This document shows positions 53,664 through 62,577 of a stretch of 64,000 nt of DNA, piece by piece. The translations under genes were made by a program, and so were the position numbers. The notes beneath the pieces are model-generated. The model worked only from the letters and a program-made list of their open reading frames with translations. It had not been told where the DNA came from and ran no database searches. Source of the DNA: Sphingomonas sp. A2-49. GTDB taxonomy: Bacteria > Pseudomonadota > Alphaproteobacteria > Sphingomonadales > Sphingomonadaceae. Positions within the stretch are counted from its first letter, which is position 1. Each line of letters opens with the position of its first letter. The DNA is taken from NCBI RefSeq assembly GCF_025548555.1, contig NZ_JAJLPA010000004.1, positions 62,001 to 126,000 of the forward strand, given 5' to 3'.

Positions 53664-56600
53664 CTATTTCATGCTGAACCGGACCGAGAAGGTGAAGCGC
53701 CGGTCGTTGATGAACCAGTTGCGCGGCCGCGTCAGCAAGGCGTCGTTGAGCACGTAGGACGTCTTCGTCACGGAGTTGGTCAGGTTGACCCCCTGGAACC
53801 CCATCCGGATCGACGGCGTCACCGCATAGAAGACCGACGCGTCGAGCTGGCCGTATTTCTCCGCGATCACCGGCGAATTGGGCACGATGACGTCGCGGAT
53901 GGTCAGCAGGTTCTTCGAGCGCCAGTTGTACGCCGCGCGCAGCTCCAGCCCGTTGCGCTGGTAGAAGGGCGCGAAGTTGAACTGGTACTTGGACAGGCCC
54001 TGCAACGGCAGGTTGGACGTGTTGACGTTCGAGATGATGCCCGCCGTGACGTTGGGATCGCTCGGATCGAGCTGCTGCTGCGACACACCCTTCGAATCGA
54101 CGAAGGTGAAGTTGCCCGACAGCCCCAGCCCCGACAGGAACCCCGGCAGGAAGGTGAAGACCTGCTGGTACCCGACCTCGAACCCCTTCACGCGGCCCGT
54201 CTCGGTCGAATTGACCGGGGTCGTGACGATCGCATCGAAGGTCGCGCCGTTGTTGGTGAAGCTCAGCCGCTGGAGGCCGTTCGACTGGACGTTGTAGATG
54301 TCCTTCTTGAACAGCGACAGCGTGAGCTGCCCGACGCTCGAGAAATACCATTCGGCGGTGACGTCGTAATTGTCCGCCTCGACCGGCTTCAGATACGGGT
54401 TGCCGACCTGGAAATTGGCGATCGGCGCGCCGTTGAACAGGATCGTCTGGTCCGACGTGTTGAGCGCGATGTTGTAGAACGACCGGGTCAGCCCGAATTC
54501 GGGCGGCGCGACGCTGCGGTTGTAGGCGGCGCGGAACTGGATGCCGCCGCCGACCTCCAGTTTGGCGTTGAAGCTCGGCAGCCAGTAATCGTAGCTGAAC
54601 CGGGCGTTGTTCGGCACCAGCGCGCCGTTCTGGAAGCGCACCGCATTGTCGCGGACGGTCTGCGGCAGCGCGCAGAAGCGCGACTGCGTCTGGCCGTTCG
54701 CCGGCGGCGTGCAGCTGAAGCTCGTCTGCGGATAGGAGAAGAAGCCCGACGAGATGCGCCGCGTCGTCGTGTAGCGCACGCCGACGTTGCCGCTGAGGTT
54801 CCAGCCGTTGCCGAACGCATTGCCGAAGCGGGCGACGACATAGCCGGCGTTGTTGCGCTCGCTGACCGGGTTGATCTCGCCCGGCAGGAACGGCGTGCCG
54901 GCGACGACGCCCGCACGCGAGGCGAGCGGCACCCAGCCGTTGGCGCCCGACAGGTTGCTGGTGAAGTTGCGCCATTCCTGCGCGATCTGGCTGATCTGCG
55001 TGACCGCCTGGCCGTAATCCTGCAACGCCGCGCCGGGGAAGAACAGCCGCCCCTCGCCCGCCGGATTGTTCGCCTGGCCGCGGAAGAAGTTCTCGTAGAA
55101 GAACGCCTGCTGCGGTGCCGTCGCGCCGGTCGTGCGGGTGCCGGGATTGCCGTCGATCGGGCGGTCGAACCACACCGGGCCGCCCGGCCCGAGCGATGCC
55201 CCCGCCGCGTCGGTGCCACCGCCCCAGATCTCGCTCAGCACGCCCCAGTTGTAGGCGGTCGATCGCGCCTCGTTCTGGCGGTCGGCGAAGCGATAGCCGG
55301 CGCGGATCGAGGTGAGGAAGCTGTCCTCCGGGAAGGAATAGTCGAGGTCGACGCGGAACGCGTCCTCGTCGCCCTTGCTGTCCTCGATATGGTCCATCGC
55401 CGAGCGGTAGAAGCTGTTGTAGGGATCGAGATAGCTCGGATGCGCGGCGTTCTGGTAATTGGTCGCACCCTTGTTCGCGGGCGGCACGAAGTCGACGAAG
55501 GCGACGTCGCTGCCGTTCAGGCGGATATCGGCATTCTGGTAGGTCGTGCCCCACACGGTCAGGTCGGTGACGTTCACCTTCGACCAGACGTGCTGGTAGT
55601 CGAGGTTGACGCCCAGCCGGTCGGTCGCCTTCCACTTCATGTTGAAGCTGATGTCGTTGGTGCGGAACCGCGACTGGTTGCCGCGCGAGATGTTGTTGCT
55701 CTGCAGCCCGTTGATCGGGGTGCGCATGTCCGCGGGCGCGTTCTGGTCGGCGCGATAGCCGTTCGGGCCGGTGATGAGGCCGCCGGTGAACACGTTGTCC
55801 GTGTCGTAGGTAAAGCTGGTGCCGGGGAAGGGCTGCGAATCGCCGGCGGCAAGGACGTTGTCGGTCGCGACCTCGATCGAATTCTCGGTCCAGTTCTCGC
55901 GGCTGTCGGAGCGCAGGAACTGCAGCGTCGCGGTGATCGATTCGTCCGGGCTGCGCCACTGGCCGGCGGCCGAATAGCCGTAGCGGACGCGGTTGAATTC
56001 CTGACTGCGCGCCGCCGCGCCGCGCGGCACGTAGACGGTCGTGCCGACATTGGGGACGTTGTTGGCGTCGACCGGCTGCAACAGCTGGCCACCGGCGGTC
56101 AGCACGCGCCGTCCGTAGTTCGAGATCTGCACCGAATCGGCGCGGCTGCGCACCTGCGAGCGGACGAAGCTGCCGAGCAGGCCGAATTCGCCGATCCCGG
56201 TGCTCCAGCGGTGCGAGGCGAGCGCCGACACGGTGGGTGCCGACTTCTTGACGAAGTCGCCGTAATTGTTCTCGATCGTGCCGCCGAAGGTCGGTGCGCC
56301 GGGATCGAACGGCAGGCGGGTGCGCAAATTGACCGTGCCGGCGATGCCGCCCTCGATCATGTCGGCCGACGGGCTCTTGAACACGTCGACGCCGCCCAGC
56401 AGTTCGGCGGGCACGTCGGCGAACGACAGGCCGCGGCCGTTGTTGGCGCTGAACGTGTCGCGGCCGTTCAGCTCCGACCGCGTGTAGGTGAGGCCGCGGA
56501 CGACGACGCCCGATCCCTCGGTCGCGAAATGGTCGGGGTCGGAGCCGGCGGCGAAGCGGCTGATCGAGACGCCCGGCACGCGCTGCAACGCCTCGGTCAC

Positions 56601-56909
56601 CGAACGGTCGGGCAGCGCGCCGATGTCCTCGGACGAGATCGAATCGACGACGACGTCGGAGTTCTTCTTGATCGCCTGCGCGCTCTGAAGGCTGCGGCGG
56701 ATGCCGGTGACGACGATGTCGCTCGCCGCCGCCTCGTCCTGCGGCGTCGCGGTCGCCTGTGCTGCGGTGGTCGCGGCCGGCGTGGACTGGGCCTGGGCCA
56801 CGACCGGCGCGGCGTGCGCCATCGACGGCGCGGCGACCAGCGCCAGCAGCGAAACGCCGCCCAGCAGCGCGAATTCGCGACGAGCGGACGTATTGACGGT
56901 GTCGATCAT
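53664..56909 (-). CDS. TonB-dependent outer-membrane receptor (second large copy)
   Basis: This 1,081-residue protein has a signal peptide (to about SMAHA), a Thr/Ala/Gln-rich linker, and a plug domain with DIVVTGIRRSLQSAQAIKKN, IGALPDRSVTEALQRVPGV and DMIEGGIAGTVNLRTR, then a large barrel ending FSVRFSMK. It is paralogous to the receptor at 12569-15943 and of the same Xanthomonas/Caulobacter class. It should import xylo- or arabino-oligosaccharides, judging by GH3, GH43 and pentose-type neighbours. A LacI-type operator lies 29 bases upstream of the ATG. AGGTGC is the only weak ribosome-binding site. Confidence 0.95.
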   Translation of the reverse strand: MIDTVNTSARREFALLGGVSLLALVAAPSMAHAAPVVAQAQSTPAATTAAQATATPQDEAAASDIVVTGIRRSLQSAQAIKKNSDVVVDSISSEDIGALPDRSVTEALQRVPGVSISRFAAGSDPDHFATEGSGVVVRGLTYTRSELNGRDTFSANNGRGLSFADVPAELLGGVDVFKSPSADMIEGGIAGTVNLRTRLPFDPGAPTFGGTIENNYGDFVKKSAPTVSALASHRWSTGIGEFGLLGSFVRSQVRSRADSVQISNYGRRVLTAGGQLLQPVDANNVPNVGTTVYVPRGAAARSQEFNRVRYGYSAAGQWRSPDESITATLQFLRSDSRENWTENSIEVATDNVLAAGDSQPFPGTSFTYDTDNVFTGGLITGPNGYRADQNAPADMRTPINGLQSNNISRGNQSRFRTNDISFNMKWKATDRLGVNLDYQHVWSKVNVTDLTVWGTTYQNADIRLNGSDVAFVDFVPPANKGATNYQNAAHPSYLDPYNSFYRSAMDHIEDSKGDEDAFRVDLDYSFPEDSFLTSIRAGYRFADRQNEARSTAYNWGVLSEIWGGGTDAAGASLGPGGPVWFDRPIDGNPGTRTTGATAPQQAFFYENFFRGQANNPAGEGRLFFPGAALQDYGQAVTQISQIAQEWRNFTSNLSGANGWVPLASRAGVVAGTPFLPGEINPVSERNNAGYVVARFGNAFGNGWNLSGNVGVRYTTTRRISSGFFSYPQTSFSCTPPANGQTQSRFCALPQTVRDNAVRFQNGALVPNNARFSYDYWLPSFNAKLEVGGGIQFRAAYNRSVAPPEFGLTRSFYNIALNTSDQTILFNGAPIANFQVGNPYLKPVEADNYDVTAEWYFSSVGQLTLSLFKKDIYNVQSNGLQRLSFTNNGATFDAIVTTPVNSTETGRVKGFEVGYQQVFTFLPGFLSGLGLSGNFTFVDSKGVSQQQLDPSDPNVTAGIISNVNTSNLPLQGLSKYQFNFAPFYQRNGLELRAAYNWRSKNLLTIRDVIVPNSPVIAEKYGQLDASVFYAVTPSIRMGFQGVNLTNSVTKTSYVLNDALLTRPRNWFINDRRFTFSVRFSMK

Positions 56910-56937
56910 GTGCCTTGCACCTCCCCTGACTTTTTTA

Positions 56938-56951
56938 TGTTAGCGCTATCA
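56938..56951. promoter_or_regulatory. LacI-type operator upstream of the TonB receptor
   Basis: TGTTAGCGCTATCA is a 14-base palindrome with one mismatched pair and a central CG, typical of LacI-family sites. It lies 29 bases upstream of the receptor start. The same motif recurs at 61449 and 62905 around the local lacI-type gene. Confidence 0.75.
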
Positions 56952-56973
56952 CACGGTGGCGTGCGCTTTCCTG

Positions 56974-56997
56974 AAAACGGGTGGTAACCGGCCACCC
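56974..56997 (-). terminator. Intrinsic terminator after the cupin-like gene
   Basis: On the minus strand GGGTGG-CCGGTTA-CCACCC is followed by GTTTTC, so it can stop transcription from the transporter/cupin operon before the receptor promoter and operator. Confidence 0.65.
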
Positions 56998-57066
56998 CGA
57001 GCTCCGCTAGTCGAAAAATGCACCCCTTCGCAGAATGACTTGAAAGCGTTGTATCGGTACCACAAT

Positions 57067-57083
57067 CCTACGGTGGCCGTAGG
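57067..57083 (-). repeat. Perfect 7-bp hairpin just after the cupin-like stop
   Basis: CCTACGG-TGG-CCGTAGG lies eight bases past the stop codon. There is no U tract, so a transcript-stabilising role is more likely than termination. Confidence 0.5.
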
Positions 57084-57090
57084 GTTACCG

Positions 57091-58143
57091 CTATCGCCGT
57101 TGCAGCACACCGAGCAGGTAGGCGCGGATCTGCTCGGTGCGGCGCTCGCTTGCCGGCCCCATCACGCCGCGCGCCGATTCGGGCAAATGGTCGCCGACCC
57201 GATCGGCACCCTCGTCGAAGACGAAATGATCGAACCACGCGCGCCACGCCGCCTTTTCCGCCGCCGGCCGGTCGCGCACCGCCATCATCGCATGCACCAT
57301 CGCGTGGAAGGCGGAGGTCGCGCCGTCGAACGCCCACCAGTAATTGCACAGGACGTTAAGCGTACCGAACGCCTGCACGTGGTGCCACCACAAGGCCGGG
57401 ATGAACACGGCGTCCCCCGGCCCAAGCTCCGCCGACTGCGCCTGGGCGAGTGCGGCCGCGAAGCGCGGATAGCGGACCAGATCGGGCGCGGTCGGATCGA
57501 CCATGCTGGCCGGCGGACCCGCCAGCGTGCGGTCGAGCGGACCGACGTACAGGTTGGCGATCTGGTCGGGCGGAAACAGCGTGAAGCGCCGGCGCCCGGC
57601 GACGACGCAGGCGAGGTTGGTGGAGCCGTCGTAATGCGTCGCGGTGTGGCTGCCGTTGCCGATCCACAGCCGCGGCGTCGCGTCGCCGACCGGCAGGCCG
57701 AGCGCATTGTCGCGCGACCAGCCGGGCAGGTGTTCGGGCGCGGTGGCGGCATTGGCGTAGAGCGTGTGCCGCTCGCCCTCCGGCATCTGCGCCAGCCGGA
57801 GCAGTTCGCCGAGCAGCTGATCGAGCGATGCGCGCTCGCGGTTGAAGTTGAACCCCTCGAGCGCATCGCCGCGGTAGAAGAAGCGCCCACGGATGTCGGG
57901 CGCGCCGACCAGCACGTCGAGCGGCCGGCCGCCGCCGCCCAGCCCATGCAGATAGGCGGCGACGGCGCGGTCGCCGCCGCCCGCCGCGGCGACGCTGGCC
58001 CAGGACGCCACCTGCCCGCGCAGCACCAGCGGCCGGTAGCGCGGCGCGACCTCTGTCGCGAAGGTCGCCGCGTCGACGGCCCCGCGCTCCTCGATGGGGG
58101 GCAGGGCCGCGCGCGGATCGTCGACGGGCGTGTCGGTGCTCAT
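57091..58143 (-). CDS. Cupin-like (JmjC-type) domain protein, second copy
   Basis: This 350-residue protein shares the motifs of the protein at 11425-12447: THYDGSTN (His-x-Asp iron ligands), PALWWHHVQ (distal His), RRFTLFPPDQIANLYVGPLDR, and FFYRGDALEGFNFNR. A putative Fe(II)/2-oxoglutarate oxygenase with unknown substrate. It starts 16 bases after the sugar porter stop and is co-transcribed with it. As in the first locus it sits beside a large TonB receptor, but here no halogenase is present. Confidence 0.85.
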   Translation of the reverse strand: MSTDTPVDDPRAALPPIEERGAVDAATFATEVAPRYRPLVLRGQVASWASVAAAGGGDRAVAAYLHGLGGGGRPLDVLVGAPDIRGRFFYRGDALEGFNFNRERASLDQLLGELLRLAQMPEGERHTLYANAATAPEHLPGWSRDNALGLPVGDATPRLWIGNGSHTATHYDGSTNLACVVAGRRRFTLFPPDQIANLYVGPLDRTLAGPPASMVDPTAPDLVRYPRFAAALAQAQSAELGPGDAVFIPALWWHHVQAFGTLNVLCNYWWAFDGATSAFHAMVHAMMAVRDRPAAEKAAWRAWFDHFVFDEGADRVGDHLPESARGVMGPASERRTEQIRAYLLGVLQRR

Positions 58144-58159
58144 CGGCTGCCGGCGGGCA

Positions 58160-59584
58160 TCAGCCCGCCATGTCCTCCAGCTCGCGCCCGCGCGTTTCGT
58201 TGACCATCGCCTTCACGAAGAAGAACGAGACCGCCGCGAAGAACGCATAGCCGAAATAGGTGACGGCGAGGCCGGGCGACACCGCCAGCGCGGGGAAGCT
58301 GACCGAGATCGCCGCATTGGCGATCCACTGTGCGAACCCCGACACGGCGAGGCCCGAGCCGCGGATCTGGTTGGGGAACATCTCGCCCAGCATCACCCAC
58401 ATCACCGGCCCCCAGCTCGCGTTGAAGAAGATGACGTAGAGGTTCGCCGCGACCAGCGCGACGATGCCGTTGTTGCCCGGCAGCGACACCGCGCCCGCCG
58501 CGTCGGTGACCGCGGTCGAGAACGCCCAGGCGACCACGGCGAGCGTCACCGCCATCCCCGCCGACCCGACGAGCAGCAGCGGCTTGCGCCCGATCCGGTC
58601 GACGGTCGCGATCGTGAACAGGCAGGCCGCGATCGACAGCACGCCCGACAGGATGTTGATCTGAAGCGCATTGTCCTCGGTGAAGCCGACCGCTTCCCAC
58701 AGCACCGCGCCATAATAGAAGACGACGTTGATGCCGACGAGCTGCTGGAACACGGCGAGGCCGATGCCCGCCCACAGGATCGGACGGATGCGGCCGGTCG
58801 CCTTGTCGCGCAGGTCGGACAGCTTGGGCTTGTGATGGTCGGCGGCGAGCGAGTTGCGGATCTCCACCACCTTGCGGTCCGCCTCGGCGGCGCCGAACAG
58901 GCGGGTGAGCACCGTGTGCGCCTCCTGGTCGCGACCCTTGGCGACCAGGAAGCGCGGGCTTTCCGGGATCACGAGCAATGCGACGAGGTAGATCGCGGCG
59001 GGGATCGCCTGGAGCCAGAACATCCAGCGCCATGCCGGGAAACCGAGCCAGAATTGCGCGGTCGAGCCGCCGGCGTAGCGCGCGAGCGCGAAATTGGCGA
59101 CGAACGCGCCGGTCAGCCCGGTGATAATCATGACCTGCTGCACGCTCGACAGCCGGCCGCGGATCGAGGCCGGCGTGACTTCGGAAATGTAGACCGGAGA
59201 GATGACGCTCGCCGCACCGACGCCGAGGCCGCCGACGATGCGCGCGAAGATGAAGATCGCCGATCCGGTGGCGGCGCCCGCGAGCACCGCGCTGACCAGG
59301 AACAGCGCCGCCGCGATCATCATGACGTTGCGGCGGCCGATCGCATCGGCCAGCCGCCCGGCGCCGAACGCGCCGATCGCGGAACCGACGAGGATCGCGC
59401 CGACGTTGACGCCGATGCCCAGCCGGCCGAGCCCGAAGGCAGCCTCCAGCCCCTTCTGCGTCCCGTTGATGACGCCCGAATCATAGCCGAACATGAAGCC
59501 GCCGATCGTCGCCACCGCGACGATCGCGGCGATGAAGCCGAAGTTCGTGGCGGTCCCCTCCGCCCCCCTGATGCTGTCCGTCAT
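58160..59584 (-). CDS. MFS sugar:proton symporter (XylE/GalP-type sugar porter)
   Basis: This 474-residue protein has 12 predicted membrane helices and sugar-porter signatures: GYDSGVINGTQKG after helix 1, GRLADAIGRRN, PVYISEVTPASIRGR, PESPRFLVAKGR, QQLVGINVVFYYG and NETRGRELEDM at the end. The ATG at 59584 follows GGGAGAG; a longer frame upstream is not supported. It imports a monosaccharide across the inner membrane, probably D-xylose, L-arabinose or glucose. It lies between the dehydratase and cupin-like genes in one operon. Confidence 0.94.
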   Translation of the reverse strand: MTDSIRGAEGTATNFGFIAAIVAVATIGGFMFGYDSGVINGTQKGLEAAFGLGRLGIGVNVGAILVGSAIGAFGAGRLADAIGRRNVMMIAAALFLVSAVLAGAATGSAIFIFARIVGGLGVGAASVISPVYISEVTPASIRGRLSSVQQVMIITGLTGAFVANFALARYAGGSTAQFWLGFPAWRWMFWLQAIPAAIYLVALLVIPESPRFLVAKGRDQEAHTVLTRLFGAAEADRKVVEIRNSLAADHHKPKLSDLRDKATGRIRPILWAGIGLAVFQQLVGINVVFYYGAVLWEAVGFTEDNALQINILSGVLSIAACLFTIATVDRIGRKPLLLVGSAGMAVTLAVVAWAFSTAVTDAAGAVSLPGNNGIVALVAANLYVIFFNASWGPVMWVMLGEMFPNQIRGSGLAVSGFAQWIANAAISVSFPALAVSPGLAVTYFGYAFFAAVSFFFVKAMVNETRGRELEDMAG

Positions 59585-59622
59585 CGTCTCTCCCTTGCCC
59601 GGTCGCTGCCGGCGTTGATTCG

Positions 59623-61401
59623 TCAGTGATTGTGTCGCGGCGTCCGTGCGGCGATGCCCCGGTACTTGAGCGCGAAGTCGAGCACGCCGCCCTCGCCCAG
59701 CTGACCGGTCTTCTCGCGGTACAATTCCTCCCACGGCGTGTGGCTCTCGGGCACCGGCGGCGACGGCTCGCCGCGACGACGCGCGATCTCGTCCGCCTCG
59801 ACCAGCGCGTCGCAGCGCCCGGCGGCGAGATCGATGCGGATCACGTCGCCGGTGCGCAGCCACGACAGGCCGCCGCCGACCGCGCTTTCGGGACTGGCGT
59901 TGAGGATCGAGGGACTGTCCGACGTCCCCGACTGGCGGCCGTCGCCCAGCGTCGGCAGCGTCATGATCCCGCGCTGGATCAGGTGGTCGGGCGGCTGCAT
60001 GTTGACCACCTCCGCCGATCCGGGCCAGCCGATCGGGCCGGCACCGCGGATCACCAGGATCGAATCCTCGTCGATCCGCAGCGCGGGATCGTTGATGCGG
60101 TGGTGATAATCGTCCGACCCTTCGAACACGACCGCGCGCGCCTCGAACACGTTCTCGCGCCCCGGCATTTCCAGATAGCGCGCGCGGAACGCGGGCGAGA
60201 TGACGCTGGTCTTCAGGATGGCGAAGTCGAACAGGTTGCCGGTCAGCACCAGGAACCCCGCCTGCTCCTTGAGCGGGCGATCGAACGGGCGGATGACCTC
60301 GCGGTCGGTCGCCGCGCGGCCGGCGATGTTGTCCGCGACGCTGCGTCCGGTGACGGTCAGGCAGTCGCCGTCGAGCTTGCCCGCCGCCAGCAGCTCCGCC
60401 ATCACCGCGGGCACGCCGCCCGCCCGGTGGAAGCGTTCGCCGAGGAAGCGCCCGGCGGGCTGGACGTCGACCAGCAGCGGCAGGTCGTAGCCATGCTCCA
60501 TCCAGTCGGTCGGCCGCACCTCGACCCCGGCATGCGCCGCCATCGCCTGGATATGCGGCTGCGCGTTCGAGGACCCGCCGATCGCGGTGACGATCCGAAG
60601 CGCGTTGAGGAAGCTCGCGCGGGTCAGGATCCGCGACGGGCGCAGGTCCTCATACGCCATGTCGACGATGCGGCGACCGGTTTCGTAGGCGAACTGGCCG
60701 CGCTCGCGATACGGCGCGGGGATCGCGGCGCATCCGGGCAGCGACAGGCCGAGCGCCTCCGCCACCGCATTCATTGTCGATGCCGTGCCCATCGTATTGC
60801 AATGGCCCGCGGACGGCGCGCTGTCGGTCGCGCGCTGCAGGAACTCCTCCTCGTCGATCTCGCCCGCGGCGAGCTTGCGGCGCGACCGCCAGATGACGGT
60901 GCCCGATCCCACCAGCTCGCCCTCGTGCCAGCCGTCGAGCATCGGCCCGCCCGACAGTACGATCGCGGGGATATCGACCGTGCTCGCCGCCATGATCCCC
61001 GACGGCGTCGTCTTGTCGCACCCCGTCGTCAGCACGACCGCATCGATCGGATAGCCGTACAGCGTCTCGACCAGCCCCAGATAGGCGAGGTTGCGGTCGA
61101 GCGCGGCGGTCGGCCGGCGGCAATTCTCGAAGATCGGATGGACGGGGAATTCGAGCGGGATGCCGCCCGCGTCGCGGATGCCGTCGCGCACCCGCCGCGC
61201 GAGGTCGAGGTGGATGCGGTTGCAGGGGCTGAGATCGCTGCCGGTCTGCGCGATGCCGATGATCGGCCGGCCCGAGCGCAGTTCGGCCGGGGTCAGTCCG
61301 TAGTTCATGAAGCGTTCGAGGTAGAGCGCGGTCATGTCCGCGCGCGCGGGATCGGCGAACCAGTCACGCGAGCGGAAGGGACGAACCGGTTGGCGTGACA
61401 C
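59623..61401 (-). CDS. IlvD/Edd-family sugar-acid dehydratase (D-xylonate/L-arabinonate dehydratase type)
   Basis: This 592-residue enzyme starts at a GTG with GGAGAG seven bases upstream. Three iron-sulphur cysteines are visible: Cys60 (DLSPCN), Cys128 (TTGCDKTTP) and Cys201 (SAGHCNTMGTAST), the arrangement of [2Fe-2S] pentonate dehydratases. Length and Cys numbering match Caulobacter D-xylonate dehydratase closely, from memory. It would dehydrate a pentonate to 2-keto-3-deoxy-pentonate in an oxidative Weimberg/Dahms-type route. The matching dehydrogenase and lactonase are not in the window. An operator lies 48 bases upstream. Confidence 0.88.
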   Translation of the reverse strand: MSRQPVRPFRSRDWFADPARADMTALYLERFMNYGLTPAELRSGRPIIGIAQTGSDLSPCNRIHLDLARRVRDGIRDAGGIPLEFPVHPIFENCRRPTAALDRNLAYLGLVETLYGYPIDAVVLTTGCDKTTPSGIMAASTVDIPAIVLSGGPMLDGWHEGELVGSGTVIWRSRRKLAAGEIDEEEFLQRATDSAPSAGHCNTMGTASTMNAVAEALGLSLPGCAAIPAPYRERGQFAYETGRRIVDMAYEDLRPSRILTRASFLNALRIVTAIGGSSNAQPHIQAMAAHAGVEVRPTDWMEHGYDLPLLVDVQPAGRFLGERFHRAGGVPAVMAELLAAGKLDGDCLTVTGRSVADNIAGRAATDREVIRPFDRPLKEQAGFLVLTGNLFDFAILKTSVISPAFRARYLEMPGRENVFEARAVVFEGSDDYHHRINDPALRIDEDSILVIRGAGPIGWPGSAEVVNMQPPDHLIQRGIMTLPTLGDGRQSGTSDSPSILNASPESAVGGGLSWLRTGDVIRIDLAAGRCDALVEADEIARRRGEPSPPVPESHTPWEELYREKTGQLGEGGVLDFALKYRGIAARTPRHNH

Positions 61402-61448
61402 GCTGCACTCTCCATCGCACGGCCGTGACGTGGGGCCCCGCGTTATTC

Positions 61449-61462
61449 TGGTAACGCTATCA
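61449..61462. promoter_or_regulatory. LacI-type operator upstream of the dehydratase operon
   Basis: TGGTAACGCTATCA matches the receptor operator at 11 or more of 14 positions and sits 48 bases upstream of the dehydratase start, in the 90-base gap after the lacI-type gene. Confidence 0.7.
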
Positions 61463-61491
61463 CGTTGCCGCCGCCCGTCAAGCGCCGGCGT

Positions 61492-62577
61492 TCATCCGTG
61501 CCGCGCCCGCGGGCGCCGGCGCGGGGGCGCGTCGGACTGACGGCGGATCAGCGTATAGTCGAGGACATGCTGTTCCGCGGCGCCCTCCCCCCCCTTCTGC
61601 CGGCGCAGGCTGCCGACGAGCAGGTCGACCGCGGCGCGCGCCATGTCGGCGATCGGCTGGTGGATCGTCGTCAGCTCCGGCCAGATCGCGGTGGCGAGCG
61701 TCGTGTCGTCGAAGCCGCACACCGTCAGGTCGCCCGGCACGTCGAGCCCGCGCCGGTGCGCCATCGCCACCGTCGCCGCCGCCATGTCGTCGTTGGACGA
61801 AAAGATCGCGGTCGGCGGATCGGCGAGGTCGAGCAGCAGTTCGGCAGCGTCGAGGCCCGAGCGATAGGTGAACAGTCCATCGACGATCAGCGCGGGATCC
61901 TCGTCGATCCCCGCGGCCGCCAGCGCCGCGCGATACCCCTCCAGCCGCTGTGCGCTTGCCGACAAATTGGGGTTGCCCGCGATGAAGCCGATGCGGCGAT
62001 GCCCAAGGTCCATGATGTGCCGCGTCATCGTCGCCGCGGCCTCGCGGTCGTCGATGCGGATCGCCGGCTGGTTCTCCGCCGGAAAGCCGGTGGCGACCGA
62101 CACCGTCGGGACCCGCGCCGCGGCGAGCAGCGCCAGCAGTGCCGGCGCCTCGCACAGCGGCGGCGGCAGGATGATGCCGTCGATCCCGCCGTCGACCAGA
62201 TGCTGCGCCACTTCGAGCTCGTGGTCGCCCAGCTCGCATTTCTCGACGACGATCTGCACGTCGCTGCGACTCGCCTGGTCGAGGCTGCCGAGCAGGAATT
62301 CGCTGAGGAATCCGGCGCTGGGGTTGCTGTAGAGCAAACCGATCCGCACCTGGCCCGCGCCCGCCAGACTGCGCGCGGCGCGGTTGGGCGCATAATTGAG
62401 CGTCGAGATCGCGGTATTGACCGCCTCGCGCGTCGCCGGCCGGACATTGGTCTCACCGTTGATGACGCGCGAGACCGTCATCGGCGATACGCCGGCCAGG
62501 CGGGCGACGTCGCTGATGGTGGGCGCCGATCCGGATCGGCGGGACGAGCGCGGCGGCGCGGCGGTGGTCGGATCCAT
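61492..62577 (-). CDS. LacI-family transcriptional repressor of the pentose-type locus
   Basis: This is a 361-residue protein from the ATG at 62577; an upstream ATG-frame to 62760 seems non-coding, and no clear Shine-Dalgarno site marks the start. The N-terminal LacI helix-turn-helix (TISDVARLAGVSPMTVSRVI, about residues 20-40) is followed by a periplasmic-binding-protein-like sugar domain (VRIGLLYSN, DGIILPPP, LGHRRIGFIAG, CGFDDTTLA). It likely binds the TGKTARCGCTATCR sites at 56938, 61449 and 62905 and releases them with a sugar or sugar-acid inducer. The gene is upstream of, and on the same strand as, the dehydratase operon. Confidence 0.93.
   Translation of the reverse strand: MDPTTAAPPRSSRRSGSAPTISDVARLAGVSPMTVSRVINGETNVRPATREAVNTAISTLNYAPNRAARSLAGAGQVRIGLLYSNPSAGFLSEFLLGSLDQASRSDVQIVVEKCELGDHELEVAQHLVDGGIDGIILPPPLCEAPALLALLAAARVPTVSVATGFPAENQPAIRIDDREAAATMTRHIMDLGHRRIGFIAGNPNLSASAQRLEGYRAALAAAGIDEDPALIVDGLFTYRSGLDAAELLLDLADPPTAIFSSNDDMAAATVAMAHRRGLDVPGDLTVCGFDDTTLATAIWPELTTIHQPIADMARAAVDLLVGSLRRQKGGEGAAEQHVLDYTLIRRQSDAPPRRRPRARHG

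Noticed and set aside
51387..56987. 1,866-codon open frame on the plus strand opposite GH3 and the second TonB receptor
   Set aside because: It is antisense to two unmistakable genes, is Arg/Ala/Asp-rich with no domain, and arises because stop codons are rare in this GC-rich DNA.
57049..57065. TTGTATCGGTACCACAA as a second operator near the receptor
   Set aside because: Only the outer four bases and the GGTACC core are symmetric, and it lies beyond the terminator on the cupin side; support is too weak.
58094..61398. Long plus-strand frames opposite the sugar porter and dehydratase
   Set aside because: Sugar-porter and IlvD/Edd motifs on the minus strand are decisive; the opposite frames are compositional shadows.
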